Below, piece after piece: positions 17,846 to 32,997 of a DNA stretch of 64,000 nt (position 1 is its first letter; every line of letters starts with the position of its first letter). Origin of the DNA: Mycobacterium yunnanensis (lineage in GTDB: Bacteria > Actinomycetota > Actinomycetes > Mycobacteriales > Mycobacteriaceae). A program made the position numbers and the translations under genes. Location of the stretch: the NCBI RefSeq assembly GCF_025823185.1, contig NZ_JACKVK010000008.1, positions 187,565-251,564 of the forward strand. Reading direction: 5' to 3'. The notes beneath the pieces were generated by a model, which had not been told where the DNA came from, did no database searches, and saw only the letters and a list, made by a program, of their open reading frames with translations.

Positions 17846-18966
17846 ACGTGCCGTTGTCCATCCTGGACCTTTCGCCGATCAGTGAAGGCAGTGACGCCCC
17901 CACGGCGTTGCGCAACACCGTGGACCTGGCCCGGCACGCCGACCGATGGGGCTACCGGCGCTATTGGCTCGCCGAACACCACTTCGTCTCCGTGGCGAGT
18001 TCGTCACCGGCCGTCCTCATCGGTCAGCTCGCCGCGGCCACCTCGCGCATCCAGGTCGGCGCGGCGGCCGTGCAGCTCGGCTACACCACCGCCGTGGCCG
18101 TCGTGGAGAGCTTCGGCGTCCTCGACGCGCTGTACCCCGGCCGGATCGACCTCGGGGTGGGGCGCTCTGGTCAGCGCCGTCGTGAGGCCGTCTCGCAAGA
18201 CCCGTCGAAGGCGTCGTCGTCATCCACGTCGCCCCGGGTGTGGCACGAGGTCGACGGCGTCGTCGTCCCGGCACCATTCGACCTCAGTGCGATGATGCGC
18301 AACCCACGCCTACGGGCCCGGGCGTCGGTGCTGCAGCAGCCCGAGGCCAACGCACCCGACTTCGCCGATCAGGTGGCCGACATCCTCGCGATGATCGAGG
18401 GCACCTACCGCGTCGGGGACGTGGAGGTGCGTGCCGTGCCCGGTGAGGGAGCCGCGTTGCGGCCCTGGGTGTTCGGCAGCAGCAGGGGTCAAAGTGCGCA
18501 GGTGGCGGCCAAATTCGGCCTTCCGTTCGTCGCGAGTTATCACATCACGCCCGCCACCGCGCTCGAGGCGGTCGAGGTGTACCGCGAGAACTTCCAGCCC
18601 TCTACAGCGCTGTCCGAGCCCTACGTCGTGGTCTCCGCAGACGTGGTGGTCGCCGACGACACGGCCACCGCTCGACACCTGGCGTCGAGCTTCGCGCAGT
18701 GGGTCCACGCCATTCGCGCGGGTGACGGCGCAGTGCCCTATCCCGACCCGGAGTCGACGCCACCCCTGACGGCCGATCAGCTGGAGGTGGTCAGGGATCG
18801 CACCGCAACGCAATTCGTCGGCGACCCGGACGAGGTGGCTCACCGGCTGGACGCACTGCAGCGGCTCAGCGGGGCCGACGAACTGGTCATCACCTCCGTC
18901 ACCCACCGTCACGCCGACCGGTTGCGCTCCCACGAGCTGATCGCCACGCGGTGGGGGTTGGGGTAG
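17842..18966 (+). CDS. Luciferase-like flavin monooxygenase (MsnO8-type)
   Basis: A 374-residue TIM-barrel oxidoreductase of the bacterial luciferase family. Characteristic blocks are RYWLAEHHF near residue 45, YPGRIDLGVGRSG near 98, and RPWVFGSS followed by LPFVASYH. These enzymes use FMNH2 or F420. The N-terminal SILDLSPISEG is typical of the MsnO8 subgroup. The GTG overlaps the GNAT stop. Substrate is unknown; a flavin-type cofactor is more likely than F420 for this subgroup. Confidence 0.88.
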   Translation: MNVPLSILDLSPISEGSDAPTALRNTVDLARHADRWGYRRYWLAEHHFVSVASSSPAVLIGQLAAATSRIQVGAAAVQLGYTTAVAVVESFGVLDALYPGRIDLGVGRSGQRRREAVSQDPSKASSSSTSPRVWHEVDGVVVPAPFDLSAMMRNPRLRARASVLQQPEANAPDFADQVADILAMIEGTYRVGDVEVRAVPGEGAALRPWVFGSSRGQSAQVAAKFGLPFVASYHITPATALEAVEVYRENFQPSTALSEPYVVVSADVVVADDTATARHLASSFAQWVHAIRAGDGAVPYPDPESTPPLTADQLEVVRDRTATQFVGDPDEVAHRLDALQRLSGADELVITSVTHRHADRLRSHELIATRWGLG

Positions 18967-18982
18967 CCGCTACGCTGGGAAG

Positions 18983-19273
18983 GTGCTGTCAGAGTCGACC
19001 GTGGGCTGGCTGCTGTTGGCCGCCGGTCTGCTGACCTTCGTCGCCGGCGTCGGGCTGCGCTCCCACGTCGGTCGTCGGCCCGACGGCCGAATTGGCCGAA
19101 TTCTGAGCACGTTTCGAGAATCCGGGCTGGGCCGCGCGCTCTACGGGCCCGTCGCCTCGGACGCGCGCGACCCCGAAGAACTCGACCAGACGGTCCTCAT
19201 GCCGACGATCGTGCTTGGCTGCGGCTTCCTGCTGACCGCGATCTTCCTGCTGGGCTACAGCTTGCTCACGTAG
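18983..19273 (+). CDS. Small two-helix membrane protein
   Basis: A 96-residue protein with hydrophobic helices at about residues 8-25 and 72-94, separated by a basic and then acidic loop (RPDGRIGRILSTFRESG, DARDPEELD). The GTG start follows a short intergenic stretch after the monooxygenase gene. It ends 6 bp before the stop of the convergent metallo-hydrolase gene. No family is recognised. Confidence 0.65.
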   Translation: MLSESTVGWLLLAAGLLTFVAGVGLRSHVGRRPDGRIGRILSTFRESGLGRALYGPVASDARDPEELDQTVLMPTIVLGCGFLLTAIFLLGYSLLT

Positions 19274-19279
19274 GCCTGC

Positions 19280-20008
19280 TCAGGTAGCCGCCTGCGCCGC
19301 CGCCTCCCGGATGGAGCCGCGCCAGATTGGACCGTGACCCGGCAACATCACCTCGGCGTCCAGCGCCCCGAGCGTCGACAGGCTGCGGACGCAGGCGGCC
19401 TGGTCATGGTTGAACAGACCGGGCAGCAGCTGCGGACCGCGGCGCGTCGACACGGGGTGAGCGGTGATCAGCGCGTCTCCGCTGACGAGCACGCCGTCGA
19501 CGAGGTAGGAGCAGTGCCCGCCGGTGTGGCCGGGCGTCGGAATGGCCGTCGGGGTGCCGGGCAGCGCGGCGGCGACCTCGTCGGTCAGGGCGCGCGCGGT
19601 GGGGATGGCGTCGTGGGTCAGTGCGCCGACGCGCGCGATGTTCAGCGACCACGTCAGATATCTCGGGTGCCAGGCCTTGGCGGCGAGCGCGATGGGTGAC
19701 ACCTGTTCGAGGTAGTCGCGATGGGCGTGCCCGACCTCGCTGGTGTGGCAGAACACCGGTGTGCCATGGGTTTTCGCGAACCAGATCGCCGACCCCATGT
19801 GGTCGACGTGGGCGTGGGTGAGCAGGATCGCATGGATGTCGTCGACGCCGAAGCCGAGCTGACGCACCGAGTCCAGGACGTCGTCGCGCTGCCCGGGAAA
19901 CCCGGCGTCGATGATCACCACCCCACTGCCATCGGTGACCAGCGTCCAGTTGACCAAGTCGGTGTGGGCGAAGTGCACGGAGTCGGTGATGGCCGAGAGG
20001 GTCGCCAT
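19280..20008 (-). CDS. Metallo-beta-lactamase-fold hydrolase, Rv0406c-like
   Basis: A 242-residue MBL-fold hydrolase with the dinuclear metal motif HAHVDHMGS near residue 65 and the later GHTGGHCSY and PGHGPIW blocks. It is divergent from fgd1, as is Rv0406c in M. tuberculosis. The fold includes glyoxalase II-like and lactonase enzymes; nothing visible distinguishes between them. No signal peptide is seen, so it is probably cytosolic. Confidence 0.9.
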   Translation of the reverse strand: MATLSAITDSVHFAHTDLVNWTLVTDGSGVVIIDAGFPGQRDDVLDSVRQLGFGVDDIHAILLTHAHVDHMGSAIWFAKTHGTPVFCHTSEVGHAHRDYLEQVSPIALAAKAWHPRYLTWSLNIARVGALTHDAIPTARALTDEVAAALPGTPTAIPTPGHTGGHCSYLVDGVLVSGDALITAHPVSTRRGPQLLPGLFNHDQAACVRSLSTLGALDAEVMLPGHGPIWRGSIREAAAQAAT

Positions 20009-20067
20009 GGCAGAAGTCTAACGAGACTGATGGAATACTCCGCCGGCCCCAGGAGTAGAACAGAAGC

Positions 20068-21078
20068 GTGGCTGAACTCAAGTTGGGATACAAGGCGTCG
20101 GCGGAACAGTTCGCCCCGCGGGAACTCGTCGAGCTGGCCGTCGAGGCCGAGGCGCACGGCATGGACAGTGCGACGGTGAGCGATCACTTCCAGCCGTGGC
20201 GACACGAGGGCGGGCATGCGCCCTTCTCGCTGGCGTGGATGACGGCGGTCGGCGAGCGCACCAAGCGACTGGTGCTCGGCACCTCGGTGCTGACCCCGAC
20301 GTTCCGCTACAACCCGGCGGTGATCGCGCAGGCGTTCGCCACGATGGGCTGCCTGTACCCCGACCGGATCTTCCTCGGGGTGGGCACCGGTGAGTCCCTC
20401 AACGAGATCGCCACGGGTTTCGAGGGCGAATGGCCCGAGTTCAAGGAGCGCTACGCACGGCTGCGCGAGTCTGTGCGGTTGATGCGCGAACTGTGGCTCG
20501 GCGACCGGGTCGACTTCGACGGTGAGTTCTACAAGACCAAGGGCGCGTCCATCTACGACGTGCCCGAAGGCGGCATTCCGATCTACATCGCCGCGGGCGG
20601 GCCGCAGGTGGCCAAGTACGCCGGCCGCGCCGGCGACGGCTTCATCTGCACCTCCGGCAAGGGCGAAGAGCTCTACAAGGACAAGCTGATTCCGGCGGTC
20701 AAGGAGGGCGAGGAGGCTGCGGGCAAGGCCCCGGACGCGATCGACCGCATGATCGAGATCAAGATCTCCTACGACACCGACCCGGAGTTGGCGCTGGAGA
20801 ACACCCGGTTCTGGGCGCCGCTGTCGCTGACCGCCGAGCAGAAGACGAACATCCACGACCCGCTGGAGATGGAGAAGGCGGCCGACGAGTTGCCGATCGA
20901 GCAGGTCGCCAAGCGGTGGATCGTGGCGTCGGATCCCGACGAGGCGGTGGCCAAGGTCAAGGACTACGTCGACTGGGGCCTCAACCACCTCGTGTTCCAC
21001 GCCCCGGGCCACGATCAGCGCCGCTTCCTGGAGCTGTTCCAGCGCGACCTGGAGCCGCGGCTGCGCAAGCTCGGCTGA
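20068..21078 (+). CDS. fgd1: F420-dependent glucose-6-phosphate dehydrogenase
   Basis: Oxidises glucose-6-phosphate to 6-phosphogluconolactone while reducing coenzyme F420, supplying reduced F420 for redox defence and nitroimidazole activation. The 336-residue product, the same length as M. tuberculosis Fgd1, opens with [18 protein letters not shown] and contains [17 protein letters not shown] and VGTGESLNE. The GTG at 20068 follows an AGGAG 12 bp upstream. The neighbours (MBL gene, pta, ackA) match Rv0406c-Rv0409. Confidence 0.97.
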   Translation: MAELKLGYKASAEQFAPRELVELAVEAEAHGMDSATVSDHFQPWRHEGGHAPFSLAWMTAVGERTKRLVLGTSVLTPTFRYNPAVIAQAFATMGCLYPDRIFLGVGTGESLNEIATGFEGEWPEFKERYARLRESVRLMRELWLGDRVDFDGEFYKTKGASIYDVPEGGIPIYIAAGGPQVAKYAGRAGDGFICTSGKGEELYKDKLIPAVKEGEEAAGKAPDAIDRMIEIKISYDTDPELALENTRFWAPLSLTAEQKTNIHDPLEMEKAADELPIEQVAKRWIVASDPDEAVAKVKDYVDWGLNHLVFHAPGHDQRRFLELFQRDLEPRLRKLG

Positions 21079-21096
21079 TTTGGCAGGCTGGCACTC

Positions 21097-23169
21097 GTGA
21101 CCCCCACGAGCGCCTCCGCCATCTACGTCGCGTCGCCCGAGGGCGACACCGGCAAGTCGACGATCGCGCTGGGCATCCTGCATCGTCTCGCTTCGACGGT
21201 GGCGAAGGTGGGGGTGTTCCGGCCGATCACGCGCATGGGCGAGGACCGGGACTACATCCTCGAGTTGCTGCTGGCGCACACCACGGCCGGGCTGAGCTAC
21301 GACGAATGCGTTGGCGTGGACTACCAACGGCTGCACGACGATCCGGACGCGGCACTGGCCGACATCGTCGACCGCTACCACCAGGTGGCCGAACGCTGTG
21401 ACGCCGTCCTGATCGTCGGCAGCGACTACACCGACGTCGCATCCCCCAGCGAGCTGTCGGTCAACGCGCGCATCGCGGTCAACCTCGGCGCGCCGATCGT
21501 GCTCGCCGTGCGAGCCGCCGACCGCACCCCCGACGACGTGGCCCACGTCGTCGAGTTGTGCCTTGCCGAGATCGCGGGCCAGCACGCCCACACCGCCGCC
21601 GTCGTGGCCAACAGGTGCGACCCCGACGAGCTGACCGCCGTCGCCGAGGCGCTCAAGCGGGTCGCCCCGAAGAGCTACGTGCTCCCCGACGAGCCCTTGC
21701 TGGTGGCACCGTCGGTCGCGGAGTTGACCGACGCCGTGCACGGGTCGGTGCTCAGTGGCGACGAGGATCTGCTGCACCGGGAGGCGCTGGGTGTCCTGGT
21801 CGCGGGGATGACGGCCGAGCACGTGCTGGAGCGTCTGCGGGAGGGCATGGCGGTGATCACCCCGGGTGATCGTTCCGACGTGGTGCTTGCCGTCGCGAGT
21901 GCCCATGCCGCAGAGGGATTTCCGTCGATGTCGTGCATGATCCTCAACGGCGGTCTGCCACTGCACCCGTCGATCGAGGCGTTGGTGGCCGGCCTGGGGT
22001 TGAGGCTGCCGGTCGTCACCACCGAACTGGGCACTTACGACACGGCACGGGCCGTGGCGTCGGCGCGAGGTCGGGTGACGGCGTCGTCGCATCGCAAGAT
22101 CGACACGGCGCTGTCGCTGATGGACACCTACGTCGACACCGCCGACCTGCTCGCGCAGCTGTCGATCTCCGGCCCGTCGGTGGTGACGCCGCAGATGTTC
22201 ACCTATCAGCTGCAGGAGCGGGCGCGTTCGGACCGCAAGCGCATCGTGCTGCCCGAGGGCGACGACGACCGGATCCTCAAGGCCGCGGGCCGGCTGCTGC
22301 AACGGTCGGTGGCCGACCTGACGATCCTCGGCGAGGAGTCGGTAATCCGAGCCCGTGCGGCCGAACTGGGCGTGGACCTGTCTGCGGCGACCGTCGTCGA
22401 CCCTCGCACCAGCGAGCTGTGCGACCAGTTCGCCGAGCAGTACGCCGAATTGCGCAAGCGCAAGGGCGTCACCGTGGAGCAGGCCCGTGAGGTGATCCAC
22501 GACGTCTCCTACTTCGGCACGATGCTGGTGCACAACGACATGGTGGACGGCATGGTGTCCGGAGCGAAGCACACCACGGCGCATACGGTCCGGCCCTCGT
22601 TCGAGATCATCAAGACGCTCCCAGACGTGTCCACGGTGTCGAGCATCTTCCTGATGTGCCTCGCCGACGAGGTGCTCGCCTACGGCGACTGCGCGATCGT
22701 GCCCGATCCGACGGCCGAGCAGCTCGCCGACATCGCGATCTCTTCGGCTCGGACCGCGGCGCAGTTCGACATCGAACCGCGGGTGGCGATGCTGTCCTAC
22801 TCGACGGGCACGTCGGGCACGGGTGCTGACGTCGACAAGGTGAGGACGGCAACGGAATTGGTGCGCAGCCGCGAGCCCGACCTGCTCGTCGAGGGCCCCA
22901 TCCAGTACGACGCGGCGGTGGAGCCGTCGGTGGCGGCCACCAAGATGCCCGACTCCAAGGTGGCGGGCCAGGCGACGGTGCTGATCTTCCCCGACCTGAA
23001 CACCGGCAACAACACCTACAAGGCCGTGCAGCGCAGTGCGGGGGCCATCGCGATCGGACCGGTGTTGCAGGGACTCAACAAGCCGGTCAACGACCTGTCG
23101 CGGGGCGCGCTGGTCGAGGACATCGTCAACACGGTCGCGATCACGGCGATTCAGGCCCAGGGAAAGTGA
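21097..23169 (+). CDS. pta: Phosphate acetyltransferase (long form)
   Basis: Interconverts acetyl-CoA and acetyl phosphate. The 690-residue product has three parts: an N-terminal P-loop region ([10 protein letters not shown] at about residue 12), a DRTGG-type middle domain, and the C-terminal catalytic domain from about residue 365. The catalytic domain includes [27 protein letters not shown] and the YSTGTSGTG loop. Length equals Rv0408. The ackA start overlaps its stop by 4 bp, so the two acetate-pathway enzymes are translationally coupled. Confidence 0.97.
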   Translation: MTPTSASAIYVASPEGDTGKSTIALGILHRLASTVAKVGVFRPITRMGEDRDYILELLLAHTTAGLSYDECVGVDYQRLHDDPDAALADIVDRYHQVAERCDAVLIVGSDYTDVASPSELSVNARIAVNLGAPIVLAVRAADRTPDDVAHVVELCLAEIAGQHAHTAAVVANRCDPDELTAVAEALKRVAPKSYVLPDEPLLVAPSVAELTDAVHGSVLSGDEDLLHREALGVLVAGMTAEHVLERLREGMAVITPGDRSDVVLAVASAHAAEGFPSMSCMILNGGLPLHPSIEALVAGLGLRLPVVTTELGTYDTARAVASARGRVTASSHRKIDTALSLMDTYVDTADLLAQLSISGPSVVTPQMFTYQLQERARSDRKRIVLPEGDDDRILKAAGRLLQRSVADLTILGEESVIRARAAELGVDLSAATVVDPRTSELCDQFAEQYAELRKRKGVTVEQAREVIHDVSYFGTMLVHNDMVDGMVSGAKHTTAHTVRPSFEIIKTLPDVSTVSSIFLMCLADEVLAYGDCAIVPDPTAEQLADIAISSARTAAQFDIEPRVAMLSYSTGTSGTGADVDKVRTATELVRSREPDLLVEGPIQYDAAVEPSVAATKMPDSKVAGQATVLIFPDLNTGNNTYKAVQRSAGAIAIGPVLQGLNKPVNDLSRGALVEDIVNTVAITAIQAQGK

Positions 23170-24314
23170 GCGCCACCCGCACCGTCCTGGTGCTCAATTG
23201 CGGTTCGTCGTCGCTGAAGTACGCGGTGGTCGAACCGGATTCGGGACGCCAGATCGCCGACGGGATCGTCGAGCGCATCGGATCTGGACCAGTCGCCGAC
23301 CACGAAGCCGCGCTGCGGGCGGCGTTCGACGAGTTGGCCGGGGACGGGCTCAAACTGGAGTCGCTGGGCTTGGTGGCGGTGGGGCACCGCGTCGTGCACG
23401 GTGGCCCGGACCTGTACCGGCCGACGGTCGTCGACGACGCGTTGATCGACACCCTCGAGACCCTGGCTCCGTTGGCGCCGCTGCACAACCCGCCGGCGAT
23501 CCTGGGCATCGAGGTTGCCCGCAAGGTGCTGCCCGACCTGCCGCACGTGGCGGTGTTCGACACGGCGTACTTCCACGATCTGCCGGCCGCCGCCGCGCAG
23601 TACGCCATTCCGCGAGACGTGGCCGAGGAGTGGCACATTCGGCGCTACGGCTTCCACGGGACGTCGCATCAGTACGTCAGCGAGCAGGCCGCGGAGTTCT
23701 TGCAGGTGCCGGTGGAATCGCTCAACCAGATCGTGCTGCACCTCGGTAACGGGGCGTCGGCGTCGGCCATCGTCGGCGGCCGGCCACAGGACACGTCGAT
23801 GGGGCTGACGCCGATGGAGGGCCTGGTGATGGGCACCCGATCGGGCGACCTGGATCCCGGCGTGATCATGTACCTGAACCGCACGGCCGGCATGAGCATG
23901 GCCGACATCGAGACGATGCTCAACCGCCGCTCCGGGGTCCTGGGTCTCGGCGGCGAGATCGACTTCCGGCAGTTGCACCGCCAGATCGACGCCGGCGACG
24001 CGGATGCTCAATTGGCCTACGCCGTCTACATTCATCGGCTGCGCAAGTACATCGGCGCGTACATGGTGCTGCTGGGCAACACCGACGTCATCACCTTCAC
24101 CGCCGGGGTGGGGGAGAACGACGCGGCAGTCCGCCGGGATGCGCTCAGCGGTCTCGCGCCTCTCGGCATCGAACTCGACGAGCACCTCAACGACAGCCCC
24201 GGGCGCTCACCCCGACGGATCTCCTTCGAGACGTCGCGCACGACCGTGCTCGTCATCCCCACCGACGAGGAACTCGCCATCGCCAGGGCCTGCGTGGACG
24301 TCGTCGGCTCCTAG
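23166..24314 (+). CDS. ackA: Acetate kinase
   Basis: Converts acetyl phosphate and ADP to acetate and ATP, or the reverse during acetate uptake. The 382-residue product has the ASKHA fold: NCGSSSLKY at the start, HRVVHGG, the RYGFHGTSH block and [16 protein letters not shown] near the end is also diagnostic. The GTG start overlaps the pta stop. Its last 108 bp are overlapped on the other strand by the DUF222/HNH gene. Confidence 0.97.
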   Translation: MSATRTVLVLNCGSSSLKYAVVEPDSGRQIADGIVERIGSGPVADHEAALRAAFDELAGDGLKLESLGLVAVGHRVVHGGPDLYRPTVVDDALIDTLETLAPLAPLHNPPAILGIEVARKVLPDLPHVAVFDTAYFHDLPAAAAQYAIPRDVAEEWHIRRYGFHGTSHQYVSEQAAEFLQVPVESLNQIVLHLGNGASASAIVGGRPQDTSMGLTPMEGLVMGTRSGDLDPGVIMYLNRTAGMSMADIETMLNRRSGVLGLGGEIDFRQLHRQIDAGDADAQLAYAVYIHRLRKYIGAYMVLLGNTDVITFTAGVGENDAAVRRDALSGLAPLGIELDEHLNDSPGRSPRRISFETSRTTVLVIPTDEELAIARACVDVVGS

Positions 24315-25904
24315 CTCGTTCTCTAGCTCGTTCAGCTCGCGTTCCCGTTCGACGCGTCTGGCGTGGTCTTGGGCGCGGGTGGTCTTGCGTCGCGGCATGG
24401 TGAGTCCCGCGGTGTGCGGTGTGGGTCCTCCGGTCGGCGTGATCGCGGCGGTGGGCGCGCTCAGTTCGGGGAACAGCAGCCGGCTACCCGGTGTGGTGAC
24501 GAACTCTCGGCCGTCGGGTGCGGTCCAGATGACGGTGCCGTCGTCGAGTTGCGTATCTTGCCAACCGTTCTCGCCACCCCAGAACGTCTTCAAGAGGTGG
24601 TGTCGACGGCATACGCATTTGAGGTTGGACGCCGCAGTCGGGCCGTGCGGCCAGGGAATCGTGTGATCGATGTCCGTCTGGTTCGCCGGAATGCGGCAGC
24701 CCGGGAAGCGGCACGTCATGTCGCGGCACCGGATGAAGTCGGCCAGCTTCTTCGACGGTCGGTATCGCATTTCGGGTGGGGTTTGGCCGGGGTGCACTAC
24801 TCGGGTGATGGTCGCTCCGACGGCGGCGCGGCAGGCGACGGCGCCGGGGAGGAATTGGCCGCCCATCATCGCCGCGGGTCGCAGTTTCGCGAAGTATCCG
24901 GGTGCCGGGGTGAGGGCCTCGGTGAGGGTGAGGTCACGTAGCGGCTTGTCGAAGAGCGGTGGCTCCTCGCCGTCGATGGCGGCGCGCTCGGCGGACTCCT
25001 CGGAAATGGGCGGGGCATCGGCCTCGGGGGCTTCCGGTGGCGGCGCGGGCGTCTCGGGCCGTGGCGCAGGCGGCTCGGACTCGGGCGTCGCGGTCGGATC
25101 AGCCAAGGTCTCGTCGCTGGCGATCACGTACACCACTACCCCCGTGGCGGGTGGGTTCTGGGCGGCCGCGCAGTCATCGTTGCCGCACAGGCACGCCATG
25201 CGGTCGGTCCCGATGGCCCCGACGGCGTCGGCGCGGAGTTGGTCGGCGGTCCGGGGATCGGCCGGGCACACCGTCTTGGCCAAGTTCCGCAGCCTGGCCT
25301 CGAACGCCTTCGCGTCATGGGCGAACAGGGTGGCCAACACGGTGGCCATTCCGCTGCCGTCCTCCTCGATGTGCACCTCCACCGACCGGCCTCGGGCCTT
25401 GGTCTCGCTGCGGCGCACCGCGTGCGGGTCGACCTGGTGAACGAAGACGTCGATGGCCTTCTCGGTCTTGTCGACCGACCTCAGTTCCCAGTTCCCGAAT
25501 GCCTCGGCCAGCAGGGCGTCGAGCGCCCGCAACGCGTCGGGGTCGATGACCAGGGCGCCGCGGTGCACCACGGTCTTCACCAGCGCGTAGGTGATGAGCC
25601 CCTCGGCGAACACGGCGGCCACGCGAGGGAACCGGTCGTGCAATGCGACGGCGATCAACAGCTGGTGGGATGCGGCACCGGGGGTGATGTTTTGTGCGGC
25701 GCCGATGTGGGCGGCGACGGCGTCGAGGTTGTCCAGGCACCACTGGTCTCGATCCGCCGACCCCGACAGCGCATACGTCTCGTCGAGCATCGCGGCCATC
25801 GTCGCGACCCGGTGAGCGCAGGCCGCGTTCTCCACCCGCGCCCACGTCGACAGCGCCCCGGCGCCGCGGGTGCCGGTCGTGGCGTCCACCAGATCGTCGA
25901 ACAT
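24207..25904 (-). CDS. DUF222 / HNH endonuclease domain protein (13E12-type)
   Basis: A 565-residue protein of the actinobacterial DUF222-HNH family, related to the REP13E12 proteins of mycobacteria. The N-terminal DUF222 region covers about residues 30-270. A Pro/Glu/Ala-rich linker follows, then an HNH nuclease module with [30 protein letters not shown]. The C-terminal tail of about 36 residues reads antisense into ackA and looks poorly conserved, which suggests the natural stop was lost or the gene arrived next to ackA. In M. tuberculosis ackA is followed directly by pknG. Nuclease activity is predicted from the motif only. Confidence 0.88.
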   Translation of the reverse strand: MFDDLVDATTGTRGAGALSTWARVENAACAHRVATMAAMLDETYALSGSADRDQWCLDNLDAVAAHIGAAQNITPGAASHQLLIAVALHDRFPRVAAVFAEGLITYALVKTVVHRGALVIDPDALRALDALLAEAFGNWELRSVDKTEKAIDVFVHQVDPHAVRRSETKARGRSVEVHIEEDGSGMATVLATLFAHDAKAFEARLRNLAKTVCPADPRTADQLRADAVGAIGTDRMACLCGNDDCAAAQNPPATGVVVYVIASDETLADPTATPESEPPAPRPETPAPPPEAPEADAPPISEESAERAAIDGEEPPLFDKPLRDLTLTEALTPAPGYFAKLRPAAMMGGQFLPGAVACRAAVGATITRVVHPGQTPPEMRYRPSKKLADFIRCRDMTCRFPGCRIPANQTDIDHTIPWPHGPTAASNLKCVCRRHHLLKTFWGGENGWQDTQLDDGTVIWTAPDGREFVTTPGSRLLFPELSAPTAAITPTGGPTPHTAGLTMPRRKTTRAQDHARRVERERELNELENELGADDVHAGPGDGEFLVGGDDEHGRARRLEGDPSG

Positions 25905-26106
25905 GAACCCAGTTTACGGCGACGGTATGACGAAAGTCGTTCTGCTACAGGCGTTCTGTGGACGAATGCCGGACTGTGGACAACCCCGCACGGGCTGCCA
26001 GAAATGTCGGCAGGGAGTGCTAGGTGGTTTGAGGTGACCGCGCCCTCCAAGCCCAGGGTGCTGGCTCTCACCGGATAATCCCAGGTTCGGAACATAGCGT
26101 CGTCTG

Positions 26107-30270
<4,164 letters not shown>

Positions 30271-30274
<4 letters not shown>

Positions 30275-31590
30275 CGGTACTCACTCAACCTCGGCCACAG
30301 CCCCAACGCCACCGCGATCGCCGCGATGATGCTGAGCACCGCGGCGCCGACCGTCGCGCCCGAGAGCACCCGGCGGGCGTTGACGATGTCGTTGCGCAAC
30401 TGCTGGCGGCTCTCCTCGATGCCCTTCGTCAGCGCCGCGTCGAGCTTGTCGAAGGCCGGCGTCGAATCGTCCTCGCCGGTGCCGAGGGCGACCTGGGTGG
30501 CGGCCTGATAGTTGCCCACCGCGATGTAGGCGTTGATCCGGTCGTCGGCGGCGCGCCACCGTCGCAGCAGTTGTTCGGCGTCGGCGAGATCGGACTTGTC
30601 GATCGCGTCCTTGCGGCCCAGGTAACCCGCGAGCTGTTGCTGCATGGTGTCGATGCGCTGGTAGTAGGACTGCTTGCGGACGCCCTCGTCACCGCGGCGG
30701 ATCAACGACAGCGTCTCGTCGGCCCGCGCCTGCTGAGCGGTGATGGCCATGGTGGTGACGGTCTTGAGCGATTCGGCGGCGGTGCTCTTGGCGCTGCGGC
30801 TGTCGGCGGTCGAGATCGCCAGCGCGGTACCCACCCAGATGATCATCACGAGCACCGCGATACCGCCGGCGACGAAGCCGACGTTGACGCGCCGGCGGGT
30901 GCGCCGGGCCAGCCACCGGTTCGCGAACGCGCCGAACATCAGGGTTGCCAGGACGACCAGGATGACGGGGGCCGGGATGCGCGTCGAGGCGGTGGTCTCG
31001 GTGTCGACCTGCTTGCTGGTCTCCTCGTAGAGGCGCTGGGCGTCGGGCAGGATCTGCGTCTGCATCAGAGACGACGCCTCCGACAGGTACGACGACCCGA
31101 CGGGGTTGCCCGCACGGTTGTTGGTACGTGCGGTCTCGACGAGACCGGTGTAGACGGCGAGTTCGGCGTTGACCCGGCCGAGCAGCCGGACCATGTCGTC
31201 GTCGGTGAGGCCGCTGGAGGCCCGCGTCACCGCCACCGACGCGTCGGTGATCGCCTGTTCGTAGCGCTGCCGGACGGCGCGCGGCTCCGCACCGGAGATG
31301 AAGGCCGTCGCGGCGGCGGCGTCGGCGACGGACAGCGTGGTGTACAGCTGGCCGGCCGCGAACGCCAGCGGCTCGGTGTGGTCGAGCACGTTGGACAGCG
31401 CCTGCTGGCGGTCGTTGATCGTGGTCGAGGTCGCGAACGCACACGCGATGACCATGGCGGCCAGCACGATGCCGATGGTCAGGATGCGGCCGGGCGTGGT
31501 CCAGAGGAACCACCAGCGCGGGTGGGCTGGTTTCGTCTGCGAGCGCGACGCAAGGGGCTCGGTGGAAGGATGCGCCAACTCCACGGTCAC
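30271..31590 (-). CDS. glnX: GlnX transmembrane sensor
   Basis: A 439-residue membrane protein, equal in length to Rv0412c when started at the GTG at 31590; a TTG at 31635 would add 15 residues. It has four transmembrane helices: one near the N terminus, two in the middle (PVILVVLATLMFGAF and VGFVAGGIAVLVMIIWVG) and one at the C terminus. Two extracytoplasmic helical sensor regions lie between. In the known pathway GlnX passes the GlnH signal to PknG. It heads the three-gene operon. Confidence 0.9.
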
Positions 31591-31685
31591 CTGTGCGCGG
31601 ACCTCTGCTCTCGGTCTACTTTCTCGACTCGTCAACTGTAAAGGAATTCTAAGAGCAGGGGGCGGGACGCGCGGGCCAAACCGCC

Positions 31686-31691
31686 TATCCT
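31686..31691 (+). promoter_or_regulatory. Candidate -10 element for a leaderless mutT3 transcript
   Basis: TATCCT fits the mycobacterial TANNNT -10 consensus and ends 6 bp before the GTG at 31698, the spacing expected if transcription starts at the start codon. No ribosome-binding site is seen between the two, which supports leaderless translation. Confidence 0.45.
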
Positions 31692-31697
31692 GGGACC

Positions 31698-32195
31698 GTG
31701 CGTGGTGACGGTGACGGCTGGGTCAGTTCGACGGATGGTGCGCACTTCTGGGGCCTGCACGGTGCGGCCGGTCTGCTGTTGCGGGCCCCGCGGCCGGACG
31801 GTCGCGCCGCGGTCCTACTCCAGCACCGTGCGCCGTGGAGTCATCAGGGCGGCACGTGGGGTTTGCCCGGCGGCGCGCGTGACAGCCACGAAACCGTCGA
31901 GCAGGCCGCCGTCCGCGAGGCACAGGAGGAGGCCGGCCTGAACGCCGACCAGCTGGTGGTCCGGCGCGAGGTCGTAACCTTCGAGCCGCATGGCGTGTCC
32001 TGGACCTACACGACCGTCATCGCCGACGCACCGGAGCCGCTGCACACCGTGCCCAACCGCGAGAGTTCCGAGCTGCGCTGGGTGCCGGAGGACGAAGTCG
32101 CGGACATGCCCCTGCACCCCGGGTTCGCCGCCAGCTGGGAGCGGCTGCGCAGCGAGTCGGCGTCGTTGCCGCTGGAGATCAGTCGCGAGACGTAA
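31698..32195 (+). CDS. mutT3: NUDIX hydrolase, MutT3-like
   Basis: A 165-residue NUDIX protein in the position of M. tuberculosis mutT3 (Rv0413). The Nudix box is intact: [20 protein letters not shown] followed by EAGL. It binds divalent metal and hydrolyses nucleoside diphosphate derivatives, for the MutT group oxidised dGTP and related nucleotides. It is shorter than the 217-residue Rv0413, so the start may be incomplete or the family differs. The 3' end overlaps thiE on the other strand by 17 bp. Confidence 0.85.
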   Translation: MRGDGDGWVSSTDGAHFWGLHGAAGLLLRAPRPDGRAAVLLQHRAPWSHQGGTWGLPGGARDSHETVEQAAVREAQEEAGLNADQLVVRREVVTFEPHGVSWTYTTVIADAPEPLHTVPNRESSELRWVPEDEVADMPLHPGFAASWERLRSESASLPLEISRET

Positions 32196-32853
32196 GTCCG
32201 GCGACCAGCTCCTTGGCCGCTGCGGTCGGATCCTCGGCCGCGGTGATCGCCCTGACCACCACGACGCGACGCGCACCCGCGGCGAGTACCTCGGGCAGCC
32301 GGGCCAGGTCGACCCCACCGATCGCGAACCACGGCGCCTCGGTCTTCAGGCCGGCGGCCACCCGGACCAGGTCGAGACCGGCAGCCGGCCGGCCCGGCTT
32401 GGTCGGCGTGGTCCAGCAGGGGCCGACGCAGAAGTAGTCGACGGCCTCGCGAGTCGCCGTCAGGGCCTGGTCGACATCGTGGGTGGACCGCCCGATGAGG
32501 ACGTCCGGCCCGACGACGTCCCTGGCGACGGGCAGCGGAAGGTCGTCCTGGCCGAGGTGGAGCACGTCGGCCCCGGCCGCTCGGGCGATGTCGGCACGAT
32601 CGTTGACCGCGAACAACGCCCCGTGTCGGCGCGCCGCGTCGGCGAGCACCTCCAGGGCAGCCAGCTCATGGCGGGCCTCCAGAGGGCCGAACTCCTTCTC
32701 GCCCGGCGAGCCCTTTTCGCGAAGCTGGATGACGTCGACGCCACCTGCCAGGGCGGCGTCGGCGAACTCGGCGAGGTCACCTCGTTCGCGTCGGGCGTCG
32801 GTGCAGAGGTAGAGCCGGGCGGTCGCCAGACGACGACGACGGTCGAGAACCAT
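32179..32853 (-). CDS. thiE: Thiamine-phosphate synthase
   Basis: Joins HMP pyrophosphate and thiazole phosphate to make thiamine monophosphate. The 224-residue TIM barrel has [32 protein letters not shown] and [26 protein letters not shown], then GRSTHD and VGPCW. It is divergent from the riboswitch-controlled thiO-thiS-thiG operon, as Rv0414c is in M. tuberculosis. No riboswitch is visible in front of thiE itself. Confidence 0.95.
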   Translation of the reverse strand: MVLDRRRRLATARLYLCTDARRERGDLAEFADAALAGGVDVIQLREKGSPGEKEFGPLEARHELAALEVLADAARRHGALFAVNDRADIARAAGADVLHLGQDDLPLPVARDVVGPDVLIGRSTHDVDQALTATREAVDYFCVGPCWTTPTKPGRPAAGLDLVRVAAGLKTEAPWFAIGGVDLARLPEVLAAGARRVVVVRAITAAEDPTAAAKELVAGLTSRD

Positions 32854-32902
32854 GACGCGAACGTTAGCGAGTGTGAGTACTCTCGGCTACGGAAGAGCTA
32901 GA

Positions 32903-32990
32903 CACGCGGGAGTCCCGATGCCGGGGGCTGAGAGTGGGTGCGATCACCCTGACCGTCACACCTGATCCGGGTCATGCCGGCGTAGGAAGG
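32903..32990 (+). promoter_or_regulatory. TPP riboswitch (THI element)
   Basis: The conserved core is readable: GGGGGCTGAGAG near 32923, an ACCCTGACCG segment near 32946, then ACACCTGATCCGGGTCATGC and CGTAGGAAGG ending at 32990. These are the pyrimidine- and pyrophosphate-sensing arms of the thiamine pyrophosphate aptamer. The 3' end (AGGAAGG) doubles as the ribosome-binding site of thiO, 7 bp before its GTG, so TPP binding probably blocks translation initiation directly. Confidence 0.95.
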
Positions 32991-32997
32991 ATGGGTC

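Noticed and set aside
19915-22584. Open frame of 889 codons antisense to fgd1 and pta
   Set aside because: It is the complement of two well-identified genes, is rich in His, Arg, Gly and Val as expected from GC-skewed third positions, and has no family motif.
24207-25904. DUF222/HNH gene as part of an insertion sequence or prophage
   Set aside because: No transposase, terminal inverted repeats or integrase are present; only the single gene is supported.
25905-26106. Possible small gene or RNA in the 202-bp gap
   Set aside because: No frame with a plausible start, coding bias or stable hairpin was seen.
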